Assembly: GCA_015680685.1 (NCBI GenBank)
Contig: MNCI01005623.1
Span: 890,226 to 954,225, forward strand
Direction: 5' to 3'
Source: Gnetum montanum
Lineage: Eukaryota; Streptophyta; Gnetopsida; Gnetales; Gnetaceae
DNA length: 64,000 nt
A model generated the notes under the pieces. It was not told the DNA's origin, searched no databases, and saw only the letters and a program-made list of their open reading frames with translations. How positions within the stretch are numbered: the stretch's first letter is position 1; the number at the start of each line of letters is the position of its first letter. A program made the translations under genes and the position numbers. This document shows, piece after piece, positions 59,065 through 64,000 of the stretch.

Positions 59065-60007
59065 TGATGAGTGGTGAGGTACCCCTACACTCAACCATAC
59101 GAATACAAGCATTCATGCATGATCCGATCGAACTCTGTAGATGGACTAGTTGTGGTATCTAGATAGTTACTCATTGATTCCAGTTCATTGTCTTTCCACC
59201 TAGACTATTATTTTCTTTTTCATGTATGGTTTAGTCCAGAGTGAGGTGTATGATGTGGTCCTAAACTAGTACTACTCTTAGAGGCAATGGAAAGTAACTT
59301 TGATTAAGATAAGAGGGAGTGAGAGAGAGAATCTAGCTAAGAGGAAATGGAAGGAGAGAACCTAAGCTGGCCTAAGTGCAATGAGCATCTATCCTTAATC
59401 ATCCATACACATCTTGGACCTCGTGTACTACCACTGGGATTACCAAGCGTATATCCTAGGTATGCTATTGGGATACCAAGTAGTCACACTTAAATGCTCA
59501 TGATTAAGTCGTACTCATTCCACATTTACTAACAGGGATAGGAGATGAGCGTAGAGAAATATTAATTATAAAAGTAATAAATAACAATTAAAATTAAGTG
59601 AATGCTACAATGATGAAGTAATCTCAATCTTTATTGTCGATCATGTGCGTGTCCAAGTACATCACACTTGAATAAAGGTTCTGTACAATTACAATCATCA
59701 CACTGTGGGCATGCACTAGGGAAAGGGTTGAGAGGAAAAACTAACAAAAATATCCTACTCTAATACTAACTTCCTATGACTTTCCCATGCGTCCAATTGT
59801 GTATTTATAGGCTCACATAGGAACCACAATATCGCGTATCTGATATCGCTAGCCAAGCTATGATATCGTGTACCCGTATTGAGGGTCTAATAATGAGGGT
59901 ATGATATTGGGACTCATTAGATATTAGGGGTCCGATATCAGCACTTGGTTAACAAGGGTTCAATATCAAGGGTCTAAGATCAACACCTAACAAACCACGA
60001 TTCATCA
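59065..60007 (-). repeat. Element 4 right (5') LTR
   Basis: 943 bp, TGATGAG...TTCATCA, colinear with 53534-54532. Candidate TATA box TATAAATAC on the minus strand at 59801-59809. Confidence 0.88.
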
Positions 60008-60600
60008 ATTGGTATAAAATATAGGATGTTTCTCAGTTGTGAAACCTTTCATGATTATTATGAAATTTAGGAGAATGCTCGAATGTGTAACCTATTAATA
60101 TTCAAGGAAAAATTGAACATTAATAGAAAGTGAAATAGGGTAAGTGTAAAATATAGGCGGTTTCTCAGATGCAAAACCTATTGGAGTTGAAGGAAAAATA
60201 AGAAATTAATTAGACATACAACAAGATTAGTGTAAAATACAGGAGGTTTTTCATATGTGCATCCTATCAAGATTATATTAAAATAGAAGTTGCTTGGACA
60301 TGCAACCTATTAGGGTTAGTTTAAAATTTAGGGGGTTTGTTGTATGTACATGCAACCTCTAAGGATTATTCTACAATAAAGGAGGTTGCTCAGATTTGAA
60401 ACTTATAAAGAATGTATTAAAAATAGAAAGTTCATCAAATGTGCAACCTAGTAGGATTATTGTAAAATAAAGGAGCTTTCTCAAACTTAAAATCTATCAT
60501 GATTAGTATAAAATATTAGAGGTTTCCTAGACATGCAACCCATAAATATGAGTGTAAAACATGTGGTTTCTCAGACATTCAACCTAAAAATATGAGTTGT
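60008..60600. repeat. Short-period AT-rich tandem array, right part
   Basis: Continuation of 52700-53533: units with TGCAACCTATYA and TAAAATATAGGAGGTTTCTCAG, same period and dyad layout, becoming less regular after 60540. Confidence 0.7.
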
Positions 60601-60845
60601 AAATGATTAATTTTTCAAATTAGATTATATAATAAATGATTTATTGTATACTAATTCATTAATAAGGAATGGTTAATAAAAATGTTAGATAAGTATAGTG
60701 GTAAATTATATCAGTATTCATGTATAACATGTATTGCATTGGTTAATAATATTATTTGAGTCTTGCATGATTAGAAATTTTCAAAACATGTTTAATGCTT
60801 GTAAAGCATGACTGATACATTTCTATTTTTCTTTTAACTTAGATT
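60601..60845. other. AT-rich intergenic stretch
   Basis: Very AT-rich, with no motif or open frame recognised. It separates the array from the transposase-like pseudogene. Confidence 0.4.
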
Positions 60846-63240
60846 CATATCAAAGATACATGAATCCACTATCAAATGATATAAAGAAGAAGTGTGATGA
60901 ATCAGAAGAAAGGGTATGTTAAAGCATGAATGTACAAAGGATGGATTTCTTGTGGTAGGGACAATATAAAAAACTCAAATAGATGATACTATGGTAGATT
61001 AATGAAAATACAATAGAATTAAGTTTATATGTACTACATATGACATGACTAATTCTATTGTTCATCTATTTGATAATGAAATTGGTATCTATATTGAATT
61101 AATTGATGTAGAATGCCAAGACTATTATCTATTCTTTAAGGATATGCTAACAATGATGGTATGGAGGAAGGATTATGTATATAATATCATAAATGCCTAA
61201 TTTATTTCTTTTCCAAAGAGTAGTATTTCCAATCTTGCTAAGGTAAATATCTGGAACAAGATTGAGTTTGTTAATCCTATAAATAGTAGACAAATGCATT
61301 TGATTTGCAATGCATTCAAAGATAAGAGACCTTACAATAGTAGAAGGAAGAATGATCATATCGAAAGAAGAGAACAAGAAAGAATATCAGGAACATGATC
61401 CTCCTAGCATCCAAACAATTTTATATCCGTCATGTATGCTAATTGCAGCAACAAAAACTATATGTAGAATATTATTATCGGAGATACTAGAATATCTTGG
61501 AAAATGATGTCTATAATGATTTCTAATGAAAAAAGATCATACATTATGCATGAGTTTCAATCAAATAATTTTATTAGGAATGGAATCTATATAGTGAAGA
61601 AAATGAAATATTTTGCAATTTAAGATTTGTAAGAAGGCCTGGCATATAGTTCATGGCATTTCAAGTAGTATACTCTATAATCACTTATGTAATTTCAAGG
61701 ATGGACATGTGGTATTTGAGCATGCAAACACTAGAAAGATAAAGCCTAGATTAAGCAATATTGCAGCAATCATGAATCCTGAGAGAATGGTTGACAAAAT
61801 GGTTGACCATTCATCTCAAGAATGTAGAAAATTTATGAGGTATGAAACATCTGAACCAATTAAAACATTCTTTATAAATATAAATCAACACATCTTATTG
61901 AAGAATTACATTAAACCTAGGTTATTTGATTTGGGATTACCACCAATTAAAAGAAGTCAATTATCAAAGATCTTTAACAAATACTTTCCAAATGTAACTT
62001 TCAATAGAAACCTTGACTTAGTTTGTAAAAGTTTTCATATATTTGACAAGAGAAAGAAATGCACTAAGGACCTATTGGAGCAAGATAGAATTCAAAAAGA
62101 GCTTCAAAATTATTATGATTATGTAACTATATGCATGAATACATACTACATTCATCGGGACCTAGTAACAAGGAAGCTTGATAATTACTTAAGCATCATT
62201 CATGATAGAATGGATAGGTCAAAAACTTCATTCCAAAATTATTAATCCTACCTAAGAATATCCTTAATAAGGATAAGTTTCAAATATCTCTTTCAATAAT
62301 TCTAGTAAAAGGATGAGGATATAGAGGTTTTGGTTAATTTAGTTCATTTTATATACAGATGGATTCACAATTTATCATAACATCTTTGTTAAAATGATTA
62401 AGAGATTTGAAGGAGGATCCTATTAACATGTATGGTGATATGATGAAAAAAATAATATAATTCTAGAACATGCTCACTTACAAAAGCACTACTCATCCAT
62501 TTAGGATTTCTACATGGAGAATAAAATACTTTAGATTATTTAGAAAAAATCAATCTAGGCTCTAATTTTAAGCCATTACTTGTTATACTTTTCCTACACA
62601 TGGATAATTGCAAGGGAGATAGCAATAATAAATATGTTTTCCTTTATTTATCATTGCTTATGAATAGAAGAATTTTTAAGGTTATAGAGTTAAGGTTTCT
62701 TCTAATAGGGCATACACATGAGGACATTGATGGAAGTTTTGGAAGACTTTTAATAACTATGAGGAAAAAGGTATATAATTTCTCTATCAAATCTTATGGA
62801 CATGTATCATCTTATAGATAAAGATAGTGGAAGAAACTATACCCTATATTATATTGATATGGTGTATGAGTTTAAACGATTTCTTGAAGGATACATATCA
62901 AGCTAGGTGAAGAAACTTTTTGCAATGTAACATATTCATTATATCAAATTCTACTTGGAGACAAGTACTCCTATGATGATTTGGAAAAGAAATATTAGAG
63001 AAAAAAATTGATCTGAATCATTCGAGTTATAGGAAAATATTAATGGATATCCAAGTCTCCCTCAAGGTGAACTAAGGATCCTAGACACTATATTTGATTA
63101 GACAAACTACATAGCAATGATTACAAAATGCATTAGATTCCACATTAAGGTGTGGGATGAGGCGATGGAAGAGCTTCAAGAAAATAATAAATTACTAGAA
63201 AACTGTTTTTAGAAAATTTAGATGATTTTCAAGACACAAC
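60846..63240 (+). pseudogene. DUF7869-like (transposase-like) gene remnant
   Basis: Plus strand. The open blocks 61613-62245 and 62600-62821 are in the same frame with stops between them. Block 1 has CKKAWHIVHGISSSILYNHL (about residues 5-24), a basic middle and, near its end, a run NYLSIIHDRMDRSKTS. Block 2 has MDNCKGDSNNKYVFLYLSLL and LLIGHTHEDIDGSFGRL. The pair DxMD...KT and LDNC..N+..Y.F...L, then GHTHEDID, is the signature I associate with the DUF7869 family, found in plants and animals and thought to resemble RNase-H-fold transposases (from memory, not searched). Upstream frames (60846-61505) may be its N-terminus, and 62830-63240 a shifted C-terminus. No terminal inverted repeats were identified. 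Confidence 0.6.
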
Positions 63241-64000
63241 ATTATGTGGGAATGCTATCACAGATCCTTTCTAGGTAAGAGCTATTTAGTAGATGTTATA
63301 AGTCTAGGATTAAACATTGAAGAAACTGGAAGGAACAATAGGTTGCATATGTTGGGTTATAGAATAAGAAACCAAAAAGGCCATTCAATCCATTTTCTAA
63401 TATCACAAATGGAATGATGCTTTTGATTAGGATAGGAGATAGAAATGAAGAAGACATTATTGTTGGTGACTGTTTGGGAAGCGACCGCCAACGAGTGTCC
63501 TTGAACAGGATTTAGGTGCTTGCTGGTCTCTAGTAACACCAAGGCCCAGATACCTCCAAATAGACTCATTAGTTAATGTGAGTATGTGTGTGTGCTGTTG
63601 CAGCATGCGGTTATGAAACATGAAATGATTTCGTTGTGTGTAAACTACAAATGACTTATCTTAAAGAGATTTAGCCAACTTTGCCAAGTACTGTGAGTTG
63701 TTGAGAGTTCCTATTTTGTTCAATTGCCTAGTCTATGCGGTCCTTATAATACTTACTTGTAACAAATAAAATTTTGTTAAAACATTTGAGCACAACTCCG
63801 CAAATCTACTCCTAATTTTCCCCAGAGAAAGAGATAGTTCCACAAGAAAACTAGAAATAGAGCAAGATTTGATGGAAATAGACAAAAAAGAAAGTAGATT
63901 TGTGTAGACCTCAAATATTTAAACAAGGTAAAATGACACAAGTAAACACTTTGCAATAAAGCTATCCCAAATTCAATATCTACGAATTGTTCAAACTTCC
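63241..64000. other. Right window edge, unassigned
   Basis: A GC-richer block from about 63458 contains a short TG run (about 63585-63595). No gene or repeat partner occurs inside the window. It could be the start of another repeat that continues beyond 64000. Confidence 0.3.

Larger units (their letters stand above)
53534..60007 (-). mobile_element. Element 4: gag-only LTR retrotransposon (6.5 kb)
   Basis: LTRs 53534-54532 and 59065-60007, both beginning TGATGAG and ending TTCATCA. The target duplication is ATTAG (53529-53533) / ATTGG (60008-60012). On the minus strand: PBS TTGGCACCATTTCCAGGGAC, one long gag-like frame (58930-56627), about 2.1 kb without recognisable coding, a GAGGACGAGTTG segment and a CATGGGGGTA polypurine tract. 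No protease, RT, RNase H or integrase motif is present, so it would be non-autonomous, of the TR-GAG kind. Confidence 0.85.

Noticed and set aside
1-64000. tRNA, rRNA or organelle-type genes
   Set aside because: I looked for tRNA-like cloverleaf arms and organelle-type coding stretches and saw none; tRNA similarity is confined to the PBS sites.

Overview
The window is nuclear DNA of a land plant with a large, repeat-packed genome. This is inferred from stacked Ty3/gypsy retrotransposons of the Tat type (a second, archaeal-like RNase H after the RT-linked one), very long LTRs, heavy transition-type decay and no intact host gene. The species cannot be named; a gymnosperm-like genome would fit.

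Layout. Bases 1-51095 are one old minus-strand Tat element (element 1) broken open by two later minus-strand insertions of the same superfamily. Its left LTR is cut by the window edge (1-983) and its right LTR is 49407-51095. Element 2 (8171-27915, target duplication CAACA/CAACC) and element 3 (27999-41731, possible target duplication CCAAG/CTAGG) sit in the spacer between its protease and reverse transcriptase, with only 83 bp of element 1 between them. Each element reads, on the minus strand, LTR - PBS - gag-protease - spacer - RT/RNase H/aRNH/integrase - hairpin array - PPT - LTR. All three are pseudogenised, and each has a different lesion at the RT YxDD motif.

The main discovery is in the protease-RT spacer. 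In element 3 it is about 0.9 kb and consists mainly of short hairpin units. In elements 1 and 2 it is about 6 kb and carries a plus-strand (antisense), multi-exon gene of roughly 1,000 codons. Exon order, most splice sites, intron phase and the final exon with its stop match between the two elements although the proteins have diverged widely. Hairpin units lie on both sides of this gene, as if it had been inserted into the array. The spacer itself ends, on the sense strand, in a CAG acceptor 10-12 nt before the RT-ORF ATG in all three elements, recalling the intron of Ogre elements. The working model is a spliced antisense cargo gene nested in a retrotransposon intron.

The right part (51096-64000) is AT-rich. 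It holds a short-period satellite-like array of dyad units (about 52700-53533 and 60008-60600), split by element 4 (53534-60007; target duplication ATTAG/ATTGG). Element 4 is a gag-only LTR element with no recognisable pol. Next comes a decayed gene with the conserved region of a DUF7869-like, transposase-like family (about 60846-63240). The last 0.76 kb and 51096-52700 have no call.
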